Below are positions 47,630 through 56,484 of a stretch of 64,000 nt of DNA, one piece after another. The stretch lies in assembly GCA_002720855.1 (NCBI GenBank), contig PBIN01000001.1, positions 1-64,000 of the forward strand. The letters run 5' to 3'. The stretch comes from Rhodospirillaceae bacterium. Lineage in GTDB: Bacteria; Pseudomonadota; Alphaproteobacteria; MPNO01; UBA2964. Every line of letters begins with the position of its first letter. Position 1 is the stretch's first letter. The position numbers and the translations under genes are program-made. The notes below the pieces were generated by a model. The model searched no databases. It was not told the origin of the DNA and saw only the letters and a program-made list of their open reading frames with translations.

Positions 47630-48649
47630 ATGAAAATCGCGTCATATATCGGTTTGGTTGTGGGCCTCGCCATTTTGATCGCCCTGATTGTCTGGCAAGG
47701 GTTGGAAGACATTGTCACGCTCCTCGCTGCCTCCGGATGGGCGCTTTTGCTAGTGCCTGCAATTTGGTTTCCGACCGTTTTAATGAATGCGCGGTGCTGG
47801 CAACTTCTTTTCCTAAAAGATCATCGCCCGAGCTTCTGGCAGGCGTTCTATGCGCAATGGATGGGGCGCGCAGTAAATACGCTTCTTCCAGTGGCATCCA
47901 TTGGCGGTGAGGTTGTAAAGGCACGTGTCATAACACTTTGGGGAACAGATGCTCGTCATGCCAGTGCCTCTACCATTGTCGATAAGACAGTACAGGTCAT
48001 TACATTAATTCTGTGGGGCGTGTTGGGGATATCCCTGCTTTCGATAATGACACTCGAAGACGATCTCGTCGCAACCGGTGCAATTGGGTTGGCATTGCTG
48101 GGTGCCGGCGTTGCAGGATTTATTGTCGTACAAAAGGCAGGAATATTTGGCATCGTTGTCAAATCCGCACACAAAGTCACCAAGTCCGGTTTTTTGGGCA
48201 AACTGATCGACACGGCGGATCAAATTGATGAACTCGTTTTAGAAGTTTACCGACAAAGAAGCGTACTGGCAGCGGCGACATCCTGGCGATTTGGTGCCTT
48301 GATTTTGCAAACTGGCGAAGTCTGGCTGGCAGCCCAACTTCTGGGTTTCCCTATCGGCCTTCTGGAAGCTCTTATGCTAAAGAGCCTGAGTTCCGTGCTT
48401 AGCGATGCGGCATTTGTCGTGCCCAACAGTTACGGCGTGCAAGAAGGTGCATTCGTTGTGCTCGGCGGTCTCATAGGCATGCCGCCTGATATCGCGATCG
48501 CAGTGTCGCTGGCTATTCGTATACGGGAATTTTTGATTGATGTTCCTGGCCTTGTTATGTGGCAACACGCTGAAGGCAAAGTGCTATTTCGCCGACGTCG
48601 TTCCACCGAATCAAGGAATATGCAGACTGGGGAAGATGAGAAGATTTAA
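47630..48649 (+). CDS. hpnL: HpnL-like membrane protein (LPG-synthase TM domain family)
   Basis: 339 residues with about seven or eight transmembrane helices, including WALLLVPAIWFPTVLMNARC and the conserved SIGGEVVKARVITLWG followed by ASTIVDKTVQVITL. It matches the hopanoid-associated HpnL subgroup of the lysylphosphatidylglycerol-synthetase TM superfamily, suspected to move or protect hopanoid lipids (family knowledge). hpnI starts 90 nt downstream, so it is likely first in a hpnL-I-J-K operon. Confidence 0.85.
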   Translation: MKIASYIGLVVGLAILIALIVWQGLEDIVTLLAASGWALLLVPAIWFPTVLMNARCWQLLFLKDHRPSFWQAFYAQWMGRAVNTLLPVASIGGEVVKARVITLWGTDARHASASTIVDKTVQVITLILWGVLGISLLSIMTLEDDLVATGAIGLALLGAGVAGFIVVQKAGIFGIVVKSAHKVTKSGFLGKLIDTADQIDELVLEVYRQRSVLAAATSWRFGALILQTGEVWLAAQLLGFPIGLLEALMLKSLSSVLSDAAFVVPNSYGVQEGAFVVLGGLIGMPPDIAIAVSLAIRIREFLIDVPGLVMWQHAEGKVLFRRRRSTESRNMQTGEDEKI

Positions 48650-48739
48650 CTGCGTTGGGGCCGCAGTAAGATTGTACTTTGGACGGTTACAGGTTAGACA
48701 TAGCGCCCGAATAATACCGTCGTGATGGGGTAGTCCGGT

Positions 48740-49906
48740 TTGGTGTTCACCATACCTACAATTTTGTCTGTTTTGGCGTTGTCGCTGTTCCTGTTTTCCG
48801 TTGGATACATGGTCATCGCGATAGGTGGCGTCCTTATTTTCGGCAGGAGAATACGAAAAGAACCTCCGGCATCAAACGATCTTTCTGTGACGGTTTTAAA
48901 ACCGATTTGCGGCATAGAACATGAACTTGCGGATAATCTAAGATCGTTCTGCCGTCAGGAATACGGCCAACATCAGTTGATATTCGGTGTCCGGGACAAA
49001 AATGATCCGGCAATTCCAATCATAGAGACGGTCATAAAAGAATTCCCCGAAAGAGATATCGAACTCGTTATTGATGATCAGATCATCGGGTCAAATTATA
49101 AAATCAGCAATTTGGCCAATATGGCGAAATATGCGAAGCACGATGTCTTCGTAATTTCAGACAGCGATATGCGCGTCAGACCTGACTACCTGACACGTGT
49201 GGCAGCACCACTTGTAAATCCGAAAGTCGGGGCGACAACCTGCCTCTATTCAGGTTTGGCTGCCTCCGGCATCGCGTCGCGGCTCGGTGCCATGTTTGTC
49301 AATGACTGGTTTCTACCGTCAGCGCTTATACCAACCATGTTCGGAAAGCTGACATTTTGCTTCGGAGCCACAATGGCTGTCCGCCGAACTGTCCTGGAGA
49401 GCTTTGGCGGGTTCTCAGCGCTGGCAGATTTTTTGGCAGACGATTATATGCTTGGCAGACACGTCGTCGAAAAAGGCTATGACGTTGCCCTGGTTCCATA
49501 TGTCGTCGAAAACATCATTCTGGAACAGGACCTGAAAGGTGTTTTCTTGCACGAAATCAGGTGGGCCAGAACGATTAGGTCGGTGCAGCCCGGGGGATAT
49601 GCTGCATCCGTTCTTACAGAGGTATTTCCTCTATCGATCCTGGCATCAATTGGTGCCTTTACTTTAGGCGCTTCATCCACAATTTCATTATTACCGATTG
49701 TGGTGGCTTTGGGATTCAGATTGGTTTTGCACTACTCAGTCTGTCGTGGATTAACAAGTGGAAATTCCTGCGGCGCTTGGCTTATACCGTTTCGGGATCT
49801 GCTATCGTTTGCGGTTAGAATTTACAGTTTTTGTGGTACGAAAGTGTTGTGGCGGGAGAACGAGTTTGTTGTATTGGCCGACAACCGGCTAAAAGTAGCA
49901 AAGTAG
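48740..49906 (+). CDS. hpnI: hopanoid glycosyltransferase HpnI (GT21-like)
   Basis: 388-residue membrane glycosyltransferase. Opening SVGYMVIAIGGVLIFGRRI is a membrane anchor, then VTVLKPICGIEHELADNL, the D-x-D-type DSDMRVRP, ADDYMLGRHV, and the (Q/R)-x-x-RW motif in HEIRWARTIRSV. These define ceramide glucosyltransferase-like GT21 enzymes; HpnI adds N-acetylglucosamine to bacteriohopanetetrol (shown in Burkholderia). Start is TTG at 48740 (GGGG nine bases upstream) or GTG at 48743. It precedes hpnJ and hpnK in the order of the biochemical pathway. Confidence 0.9.
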   Translation: MVFTIPTILSVLALSLFLFSVGYMVIAIGGVLIFGRRIRKEPPASNDLSVTVLKPICGIEHELADNLRSFCRQEYGQHQLIFGVRDKNDPAIPIIETVIKEFPERDIELVIDDQIIGSNYKISNLANMAKYAKHDVFVISDSDMRVRPDYLTRVAAPLVNPKVGATTCLYSGLAASGIASRLGAMFVNDWFLPSALIPTMFGKLTFCFGATMAVRRTVLESFGGFSALADFLADDYMLGRHVVEKGYDVALVPYVVENIILEQDLKGVFLHEIRWARTIRSVQPGGYAASVLTEVFPLSILASIGAFTLGASSTISLLPIVVALGFRLVLHYSVCRGLTSGNSCGAWLIPFRDLLSFAVRIYSFCGTKVLWRENEFVVLADNRLKVAK

Positions 49907-49942
49907 TTCGGGTTTAATGAATTGGGGAAGTCGGGATTAAAG

Positions 49943-51370
49943 ATGAAGAAGACGCTGTTTTTGAGCCCTCCAACATATGACGGTTATGACGGTGGCGCCG
50001 GATCTCGGTACCAATGCAAACGCGAAGTAAAATCGTTTTGGTACCCAACATGGCTTGCACAACTGGCAGCACTTGTACCGGATAGTAAATTGATCGACGC
50101 GCCGGCGCGCGGTTTGTCCGTTGACGATGTATTACGTGAAGCCAAGGACCATGAGTTTTTGGTTCTCTATACCTCAACCCCGTCATTCGCGAACGATGTC
50201 AAAGTTGCGGAATCATTTAAAGAGCATAATCCTGAAATTATGATTGGGTTCTGTGGTGCCCATGTCGCAATCAATAACGAGGCTGCAATTGTCGCCTCCC
50301 CCGCAATTGATTTTGTCTGCGACACTGAATTTGATTTTACTATCAAGGAAATTGCTGAAGGCAAGCCACTTGAAGAGGTTGTCGGTATCACGATCCTAAA
50401 AGACGGCGAGCCACATTTTACCGGCAAACGCCCGCTGATCGAAAATATGGATACATTGCCGTGGGTTGCTCCGATTTATAAGGAAAACCTGGTTACAACA
50501 GATTACTACAACGGCTACATGCTCCATCCCTATATGTCGCTTTATACCGGCCGCGGATGTAAGTCGCGTTGCACATTTTGCCTTTGGCCGCAAACGATTG
50601 CCGGCCATAACTATCGGACCCGTTCCGTTAAAAACGTTGCAGCGGAAATAGCCTGGGCACGTGATAATTTTCCCGAAATCAAAGAATTCTTCTTCGACGA
50701 CGATACGTTGACCGATAATAGAGAAAACGTTGAGGCCTTGGCGCGTGAACTCGGAAAGCTGGGCGTAACATGGTCCTGCAATGCCAAAGCCAATGTGCCA
50801 TACGACACACTGAAAGTTATGAAAGAAAATGGACTGCGATTGCTTTTGGTTGGTTACGAATCCGGAAATCAGAAAGTCCTGAACAATATCAAAAAAGGTA
50901 TCCTCGTAACTAAGGCGAAGCAGTTCACCCGTGACTGTCACGAGCTTGGTATCCTGATCCACGGCACCTTTATCGTTGGATTGCCCGGCGAAACCCGCGA
51001 TACCATCGAAGAGACAATTCGTTACGCACAGGAGATAAATCCGAAAACGATTCAGGTATCCTTGCCGGCAGCCTATCCGGGAACCTTCCTGTACAAACAG
51101 GCTACAGAAAATGGATGGCTTGTGGCTGAAGAAGGCAATGAACTGGTCGCCGAAAACGGCGTACAAAACAGCGTTCTGCACTACGATCATCTCAGTAAAG
51201 AAGAGATTTTCGAAGCCGTCGACGTGTTTTACAAACGCTTCTATTTCCGGCCCAAGAAAATGGCCGCATTGTTTTTCGATATGTGCCGTGACTGGGACGT
51301 TATGAAGCGGCAGGCCCGCGAAGGTGTTGAGTTCTTCCGCTTCCTCTGGGGTCGGGAGAACGCAGTCTGA
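49943..51370 (+). CDS. hpnJ: hopanoid radical SAM protein HpnJ
   Basis: 475-residue B12-binding-domain radical SAM enzyme. The N-terminal Rossmann-like part (KKTLFLSPPTYDGYDGGAG) precedes the [4Fe-4S] motif C-x3-C-x2-C in GRGCKSRCTFCLWP. HpnJ is required for conversion of the glucosamine-linked hopanoid to the cyclitol ether (genetic work in Burkholderia). The start at 49943 has a GGGATTAAAG leader; a TTG at 49922 is an alternative. Its TGA overlaps the presumed CTG of hpnK. Confidence 0.92.
   Translation: MKKTLFLSPPTYDGYDGGAGSRYQCKREVKSFWYPTWLAQLAALVPDSKLIDAPARGLSVDDVLREAKDHEFLVLYTSTPSFANDVKVAESFKEHNPEIMIGFCGAHVAINNEAAIVASPAIDFVCDTEFDFTIKEIAEGKPLEEVVGITILKDGEPHFTGKRPLIENMDTLPWVAPIYKENLVTTDYYNGYMLHPYMSLYTGRGCKSRCTFCLWPQTIAGHNYRTRSVKNVAAEIAWARDNFPEIKEFFFDDDTLTDNRENVEALARELGKLGVTWSCNAKANVPYDTLKVMKENGLRLLLVGYESGNQKVLNNIKKGILVTKAKQFTRDCHELGILIHGTFIVGLPGETRDTIEETIRYAQEINPKTIQVSLPAAYPGTFLYKQATENGWLVAEEGNELVAENGVQNSVLHYDHLSKEEIFEAVDVFYKRFYFRPKKMAALFFDMCRDWDVMKRQAREGVEFFRFLWGRENAV
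51354..51358 (+). promoter_or_regulatory. ribosome binding site deciding the hpnK start
   Basis: GGGAG ends eight bases before a CTG at 51367. This is ideal spacing, and no ATG, GTG or TTG occurs in that frame between the upstream in-frame stop (51328–51330) and the GTG at 51415. Confidence 0.55.
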
Positions 51371-52176
51371 AACGTCTGATCGTCACTGGCGATGATTTCG
51401 GCATTTCGATCCCTGTGAATGAGGCGATCGAGAAAGCCTATACCGGCGGAATTCTAACAACGACCTGTTTGATGGTTGGGGAATCCTGCGTTGAGGACGC
51501 GGTGTCGCGTGCAAAGCGCCTGCCGCAGCTTGGCGTCGGACTCCACGTTGTAGTGGCGCGAGGAAAACCCACATTATCGCCCAAAGAACTGCCGACAATC
51601 ACGGCCGATGGATTTTTTCATGACAATCTAATTGGTGCCGGATTCCGTTATTTCTTCTCCAAACGAGCCCGGTCAGAACTCCGCGCAGAAATTCGGGCGC
51701 AATTTGAAGCCTTTCAGAAAACCGGATTGATGCTTGATCATGTGAACGCACATAACCACATGCACCTACACCCAACCATCCTCGGTATCATTCTTGAACT
51801 GGCAGAAGAATTTGGCGTCAAGGCCGTCAGACTCCCCGCCGAAAATAGTCAGAACCTTGGCTCATTTCTGCTTACTCCATGGATCGCATTAATGCGCCGG
51901 AGGCTTCGCCGGGCAGGTATACGGTTTAACGACCAAATCGTTGGCATTTCGGAAACGGGTATGCTCGATAAAACAACCCTGTTGGCTGCAATTGATCAAT
52001 TGCCGGACGGGGTAACGGAAGTATTCTCTCATCCTGCAACTAAGCCATGGGAGAGTATGGACCCGAAAGCTTCTGCTTTTAAATTTGAGGAAGAATTTGA
52101 AGCGCTGGTGGCTCCCGAAGTGACCGCCGCAATTAATAAATCTGATATCTCATTGGCGACTTTCAGGGATATATGA
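51367..52176 (+). CDS. hpnK: hopanoid deacetylase HpnK (YdjC-like), probable CTG start
   Basis: 269-residue YdjC-family carbohydrate deacetylase that removes the N-acetyl group from the hopanoid GlcNAc. Metal/catalytic Asp-Asp lies in LIVTGDDFGISIPVNEA, and histidines in LDHVNAHNHMHLHPTI are the other ligands. The first usual start in frame (GTG 51415) lies after the DDFG motif and would delete it. Translation must therefore begin at the CTG at 51367, which overlaps the hpnJ stop as CTGA, or at a nearby non-standard codon. Its own TGA overlaps the next start (ATGA). Confidence 0.9.
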   Translation: MKRLIVTGDDFGISIPVNEAIEKAYTGGILTTTCLMVGESCVEDAVSRAKRLPQLGVGLHVVVARGKPTLSPKELPTITADGFFHDNLIGAGFRYFFSKRARSELRAEIRAQFEAFQKTGLMLDHVNAHNHMHLHPTILGIILELAEEFGVKAVRLPAENSQNLGSFLLTPWIALMRRRLRRAGIRFNDQIVGISETGMLDKTTLLAAIDQLPDGVTEVFSHPATKPWESMDPKASAFKFEEEFEALVAPEVTAAINKSDISLATFRDI

Positions 52177-52778
52177 TGGTCGGTGATTCCTGGACCCACA
52201 AAATCGCAAAAGTCTGTATCGCGCCTCTTGCCAAAACATCTATCACGCCGAACCACCTGACAACAGTACGCCTGGTTTCAGGCATAGCTGCTTGTGCCGC
52301 TTTCGCAACCGGGGACCGCCAATGGGAAATTTGGGGCGGTTGGCTCTGGTTGTTTTCCGCATTTATGGATCGCGCCGATGGCGAACTGGCCCGAATGACT
52401 GGCAAGACCTCTCCGGGTGGCCATCGCTACGACATGATCTGCGATATCACTGTCACCTCGCTCTTTTTTCTGGGTGCTGGAATTGGTTTACGCGATGGTT
52501 ATTTCGGCAACTGGGCTATCCTAATGGGTGCTATGGGTACTGCGGGCGTATTTGCCGCAGAAATTTATGCCGAGAAAATCGATCAGATGAACAGCGATAC
52601 CGGAGACAAAGCCTATCCGGGATTCTGGGGTTTTGATTTCGACGACGTGCTCTACCTCTTCGCCCCAATAGTCTGGTTGGGCTGGCAAATGCCATTTGTC
52701 GTCGGCGCTTCTATCGGTGCACCGGCATTTGCGCTGCTCACCTGGTACAAATATCGGAAAAAGCTGCGGGAAGATTAA
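52173..52778 (+). CDS. CDP-alcohol phosphatidyltransferase family protein (second)
   Basis: 201-residue membrane enzyme. The complete motif is in DRADGELARMTGKTSPGGHRYDMICD (D-x2-DG-x2-AR-x8-G-x3-D-x3-D; 52372–52444 approximately). Opening PLAKTSITPNHLTTVRLVSG is typical of the family. It is coupled to hpnK by an ATGA overlap, so it belongs to the hopanoid operon rather than merely lying near it. It could build a phospholipid that accompanies hopanoids, or modify a hopanoid head group. Neither is established. Confidence 0.88.
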   Translation: MMVGDSWTHKIAKVCIAPLAKTSITPNHLTTVRLVSGIAACAAFATGDRQWEIWGGWLWLFSAFMDRADGELARMTGKTSPGGHRYDMICDITVTSLFFLGAGIGLRDGYFGNWAILMGAMGTAGVFAAEIYAEKIDQMNSDTGDKAYPGFWGFDFDDVLYLFAPIVWLGWQMPFVVGASIGAPAFALLTWYKYRKKLRED

Positions 52779-53656
52779 TCCCGCTCTGCGAATTCTCCAC
52801 CAAGCCAGTCTTGCATCCATCTGCGATGATCGTTCTCGCGGGTGAGACGTTGTAGCATGTCTTTAGGTGCCACCGAGGTGAGGTCATTTGGCGGTGTCCC
52901 GTCACGCAATGCCTTCAATGTGTCATAGGTCGCCTTTATCGCAGCTTGTATTGGGTGATGTCCCTGCAAACAAATTCTGACACCTGCTGCACTCAAAGTT
53001 TCCAAGTCTCCTAAACCTGATGCTGCACCTCCGAGGAAAATCGGAATGTTCACTGCTTCCGATACGGCCGAAAGCTGATCGGTGCTGGAAACACCAGACA
53101 AAAATACCGCATCCACCCCGACGGATTCGTATGCCTTGATCCGGGCGACAGTGTCTTCAATACCGGAAATTGCCATGGCCCCCGTCCGTCCGGCAACAAC
53201 CAAGGAAGAATCCTGACGGCCATCCAGAGCCGCCTTCATTTTACCGACACCTTCTTCAATCGAAATAAGTTGGGTCCCGCCAACGGTTCCATAACTCTGA
53301 GGTAACTCCGTATCTTCGATGGTTAACGCGGCGACGCCGGCTGTCTCCAACTCTTCCACAGTCCGGCGAACGTTAAGGGCGTTGCCATAGCCGTGGTCTG
53401 CATCCACGAGTAACGGCAGATTTCCAGCGCGGCAAATTCGATAGGATTGGTCGGCAAACTCGGAAAGACTTAGGACGATCAGGTCTGGTGCCCCAAGTAC
53501 AGCCATTGATGCAACCGAGCCCGCAAACATGCCAACTTTGAAGCCCAACTCCTCCGCTATGCGTGCGGAAATGGGATCAAAGACAGAACCCGGGTGAACA
53601 CAGCGGTCTCCTTCAATTATGGCGCGAAACCGTTGACGTCTGTCAGCCCAATGCAT
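52775..53656 (-). CDS. isocitrate lyase/PEP mutase superfamily protein (oxaloacetate decarboxylase-like)
   Basis: 293-residue TIM-barrel enzyme. N-terminal HPGSVFDPISARIAEELGFK, LLVDADHGYGNALNVRRTVE with the metal-binding Asp pair, and TIEDTELPQSYG. The absence of the KKCGH-type catalytic Cys loop of isocitrate and methylisocitrate lyases favours oxaloacetate decarboxylase or a C-C hydrolase. ATG at 53656 is chosen on AAGGA six bases upstream; ATG 53662 is possible. Shares stop bases (TTAA) with the convergent CDP-alcohol transferase. Confidence 0.88.
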   Translation of the reverse strand: MHWADRRQRFRAIIEGDRCVHPGSVFDPISARIAEELGFKVGMFAGSVASMAVLGAPDLIVLSLSEFADQSYRICRAGNLPLLVDADHGYGNALNVRRTVEELETAGVAALTIEDTELPQSYGTVGGTQLISIEEGVGKMKAALDGRQDSSLVVAGRTGAMAISGIEDTVARIKAYESVGVDAVFLSGVSSTDQLSAVSEAVNIPIFLGGAASGLGDLETLSAAGVRICLQGHHPIQAAIKATYDTLKALRDGTPPNDLTSVAPKDMLQRLTRENDHRRWMQDWLGGEFAERD

Positions 53657-53784
53657 ATCCATTCCTTTCACGAAAAATTTGTCGGCAAGCTACCCCATAA
53701 AGGTAATAATGAAAATCTGCCCCCTTGCGAATGCGCAAAAAGCTCGGCAGTTTAGCGTTCCCTTGAAAAAAGCGAATTGAGACC

Positions 53785-54033
53785 ATGGCCAAGTTTTATG
53801 AACCCGATATGGGAACCGATCCTGACAATCCGTTTGCCCGCGACGCAGACGGAAAATTGGTGAGGCGCGGATACTGGCTCGACTTAAGTGACAGGTCTCT
53901 CGTTCTCGTTATGAGTCAGGGTCTCGGACAGCCTTTGTCCAATGAACAAAAAAGAATGCATCTGGAAGACATCGGACGCGGACACCTTATCGAAGACGTA
54001 TGCACAGTTGAGATCCTGCCACCTGAAAAGTAG
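53785..54033 (+). CDS. small hypothetical protein
   Basis: 82 residues, soluble, no Cys. The sequence MAKFYEPDMGTDPDNPFARD, then RGYWLDLSDRSLVLVMSQG, looks like a small alpha/beta unit. I do not recognise the family. It is divergent from the lyase gene (129-nt gap) and 43 nt upstream of the ABC-F gene in the same direction, so co-transcription is likely. Coding appearance is good. Confidence 0.6.
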   Translation: MAKFYEPDMGTDPDNPFARDADGKLVRRGYWLDLSDRSLVLVMSQGLGQPLSNEQKRMHLEDIGRGHLIEDVCTVEILPPEK

Positions 54034-54076
54034 CTATACAGATCTCAACGATTGAGCAGCAGGTTGATACAACCTC

Positions 54077-55966
54077 ATGTTACGTATTGAAGGGCTGACA
54101 TACCGGATCGGTCCCCGGACATTATTTGAAAACGCAGACGCAGCGATAAATGAAGGCCACAGGGTCGGATTTGTCGGTCGAAATGGTGCCGGAAAGACAA
54201 CGCTTTTGAACATGATTACCGGTGCCATTGTCGCCGACACCGGTATCATTGATTATCCGCAACGCTGGCGAATCGGAATCACAAAACAGGAAGCCCCGGA
54301 TGGCGAACAGAATCTAATAGAAACAGTATTGGCGTCCGACCGAGAGTTAGCAAAGCTGAACCGTGAGGCCGAAACCGCTACCGACCCAAACCGTATCGCG
54401 GAAATCCACACTCGCCTGCATGAAAAGGAAGCGCACCGTGCCAATTCGCGTGCCGCCCGTATTCTCGCCGGACTTGGTTTTTCAGAAAACGAAATGCAGC
54501 AACCTTGCAGCTCGTTCTCTGGCGGTTGGCGAATGCGCGTGGCACTCGCAGGATTACTCTTCACGCAACCCGATTTGCTCTTGCTTGATGAGCCGACGAA
54601 CCATCTAGACCTCGAGGCATGCCTATGGCTTGAGGAATATCTTCGGCGTTATCAAGGAACCATTCTAATTGTTAGCCATGACAGAGGTTTGTTGAACAGG
54701 GTCGTTAATCAGATTCTACACCTCGACAATGCACAGCTGAAAATTTATGCCGGTGGATATGATCGCTTCGAAACGAACTTTCGGGCGCAGCTCGAACGGA
54801 TTGCAGCTGAAAGAGCGCGCCAGGAAGCACAACGCGCACATATACAAAAATTCGTAGATCGATTTCGCTATAAGGCAACCAAGGCACGTCAGGCGCAATC
54901 TCGTCTAAAGATGCTTGAAAAAATGGAGCCTCTGCCTGAACGCGGTGAAGATGACTCTGTTGCGTTCGCGTTCCCTGACCCCAAAAAATTGCCGCCACCG
55001 CTATACAGTATCGACAACGCGTCAGTTGGATATGATGGCAAGGCGGTTCTCAACAGAGTTTCTTTCCGGCTCGATATGGATGACCGAATTGCGCTGATCG
55101 GTGCCAACGGAAACGGAAAATCAACCTTAATCAAATTACTCGCGGGCCGATTGGAGGCGCTTTCGGGACACCTAGTGAAGTCCAATAAACTGCGCATCGG
55201 TTATTTTGCACAGCACCAAACAGACGAACTTGATCTTGGAGCAACTCCACTTATCGAGCTATCGCGAAAACGTCCCAAGGACCTCGATGTAAAACTTCGC
55301 AGTCACCTTGGGCGCTTTGGCTTTTCGCAAGAACGAGCGGAAACACGAATAGGCGACTTGTCGGGTGGTGAGAAAGCACGGCTTCTATTTGCGATAATGA
55401 GTTGCGATGACCCGCACATTCTTCTTCTCGATGAACCAACTAATCACCTTGACGTAGTCGCCCGCGAGGCTCTGGTACAAGCCATTAATGCCTTTGAGGG
55501 CGCTGTGGTCATCGTTAGCCATGATCCTCATGTCATCGAGCTTACTGCGGATCGTTTGTGGTTGGTTGATAGCGGAACAGTTACAGCCTTTGACGGTGAC
55601 CTGGATGATTATCGTAAACTTATTTCAACGCGGGATAATAACGAAAAAGATGACCCGAAGTCAGCCACGGAAACAAACAAAAAGGAAAAGCGGCGCATAG
55701 CCGCCGAAAAGCGCAACCAACTGGCACCGCTTCGAAAACGTGCAAAACGTGCAGAAGAAAACGTGAAAAAACTGACCGAAGAATCCGAAAAACTACAAGC
55801 GGCTCTCGCGGATCCCAAACTTTACGAACAAGGCGACAACGAAGCCGCCAAGAATTTGCAAATGGAAGCTGGTTACGCTGCCAAAAATCTTGCCGATGCA
55901 GAGGAATTTTGGCTAGAGAGCCAGGAAGAGCTAGATGCTGCAGAAGCAGCAATTGCTGACGACTAA
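54077..55966 (+). CDS. ABC-F family ATPase
   Basis: 629-residue tandem ATPase without transmembrane segments. First Walker A is GFVGRNGAGKTTLLNMITG, with signature CSSFSGGWRMRVALAG and Walker B LLLLDEPTNHLD. The second Walker A is IGANGNGKSTLIKLL, with signature GDLSGGEKARLLFAI. The linker between is the ABC-F Y-loop/tRNA-interaction type (RYKATKARQAQSRLKMLEKM), and the C-terminus is a coiled-coil rich in Lys/Glu like that of Uup. Members act on the ribosome as translation factors or resistance proteins. The subfamily closest by eye is Uup. Confidence 0.93.
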   Translation: MLRIEGLTYRIGPRTLFENADAAINEGHRVGFVGRNGAGKTTLLNMITGAIVADTGIIDYPQRWRIGITKQEAPDGEQNLIETVLASDRELAKLNREAETATDPNRIAEIHTRLHEKEAHRANSRAARILAGLGFSENEMQQPCSSFSGGWRMRVALAGLLFTQPDLLLLDEPTNHLDLEACLWLEEYLRRYQGTILIVSHDRGLLNRVVNQILHLDNAQLKIYAGGYDRFETNFRAQLERIAAERARQEAQRAHIQKFVDRFRYKATKARQAQSRLKMLEKMEPLPERGEDDSVAFAFPDPKKLPPPLYSIDNASVGYDGKAVLNRVSFRLDMDDRIALIGANGNGKSTLIKLLAGRLEALSGHLVKSNKLRIGYFAQHQTDELDLGATPLIELSRKRPKDLDVKLRSHLGRFGFSQERAETRIGDLSGGEKARLLFAIMSCDDPHILLLDEPTNHLDVVAREALVQAINAFEGAVVIVSHDPHVIELTADRLWLVDSGTVTAFDGDLDDYRKLISTRDNNEKDDPKSATETNKKEKRRIAAEKRNQLAPLRKRAKRAEENVKKLTEESEKLQAALADPKLYEQGDNEAAKNLQMEAGYAAKNLADAEEFWLESQEELDAAEAAIADD

Positions 55967-56446
55967 TTAATTGTCTTTCGGATGCCCCCGACGCGGTGGC
56001 TCAGGTGTCCCAGGAGCGGGAACGACATCCTTGGTTGAGCCACCCCATCCCAAATGCGTAATATCCAAGATCACGCCATTGGGATCTTTATATTTGATCT
56101 CATAAAAAGTCGTCGGCGCTTTCTTGTCAGGGCGTCCCATAAAATATTTGCCGCCAGCATCCTCAATCTGTTTTTCGGCCTCTTCCGCATCATCCACCCA
56201 AAACCCGATGTGATGTAGGCCAACGTAATCTTTGCCGCGTTCATCTTCGCCTTCGACATAACCAGCCCAGTGGTCAGATTTATACTTCAAGAGGGCAACG
56301 GTAATGACCCCGTCAGATACATAACACCCCTTCGCGAGCGGAGAGTCTGTCCTCCCTACCCGTTCCATATCGAACGCTTCGCAATAAAAATCTGCGGTTT
56401 TTTCGGGGTCCTGCACCGACATTGCAATATGTCTTAGTTTCGCCAT
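55967..56446 (-). CDS. VOC family protein (lactoylglutathione lyase-like)
   Basis: 159 residues: KLRHIAMSVQDPEKTADFYC with the metal His, VGLHHIGFWVDDAEEAEKQI, and DPNGVILDITHLGWGG. Two beta-alpha-beta-beta-beta halves are visible. The C-terminal residues APGTPEPPRRGHPKDN form a tail. The TAA is directly adjacent to the ABC-F stop (no gap). It may belong to the catabolic operon that continues upstream with the monooxygenase (39-nt gap). Confidence 0.87.
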   Translation of the reverse strand: MAKLRHIAMSVQDPEKTADFYCEAFDMERVGRTDSPLAKGCYVSDGVITVALLKYKSDHWAGYVEGEDERGKDYVGLHHIGFWVDDAEEAEKQIEDAGGKYFMGRPDKKAPTTFYEIKYKDPNGVILDITHLGWGGSTKDVVPAPGTPEPPRRGHPKDN

Positions 56447-56484
56447 TACACTCTCCTAATATCCTTTAAACCAAATTTATCCCG

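Noticed and set aside
50396-51190. 264-residue minus-strand ORF opposite hpnJ
   Set aside because: Antisense shadow of hpnJ, whose radical SAM motif is clear.
51415-52176. GTG start for hpnK at 51415
   Set aside because: It would cut off the conserved DDFG catalytic motif, which lies upstream in the same open frame with a ribosome binding site.
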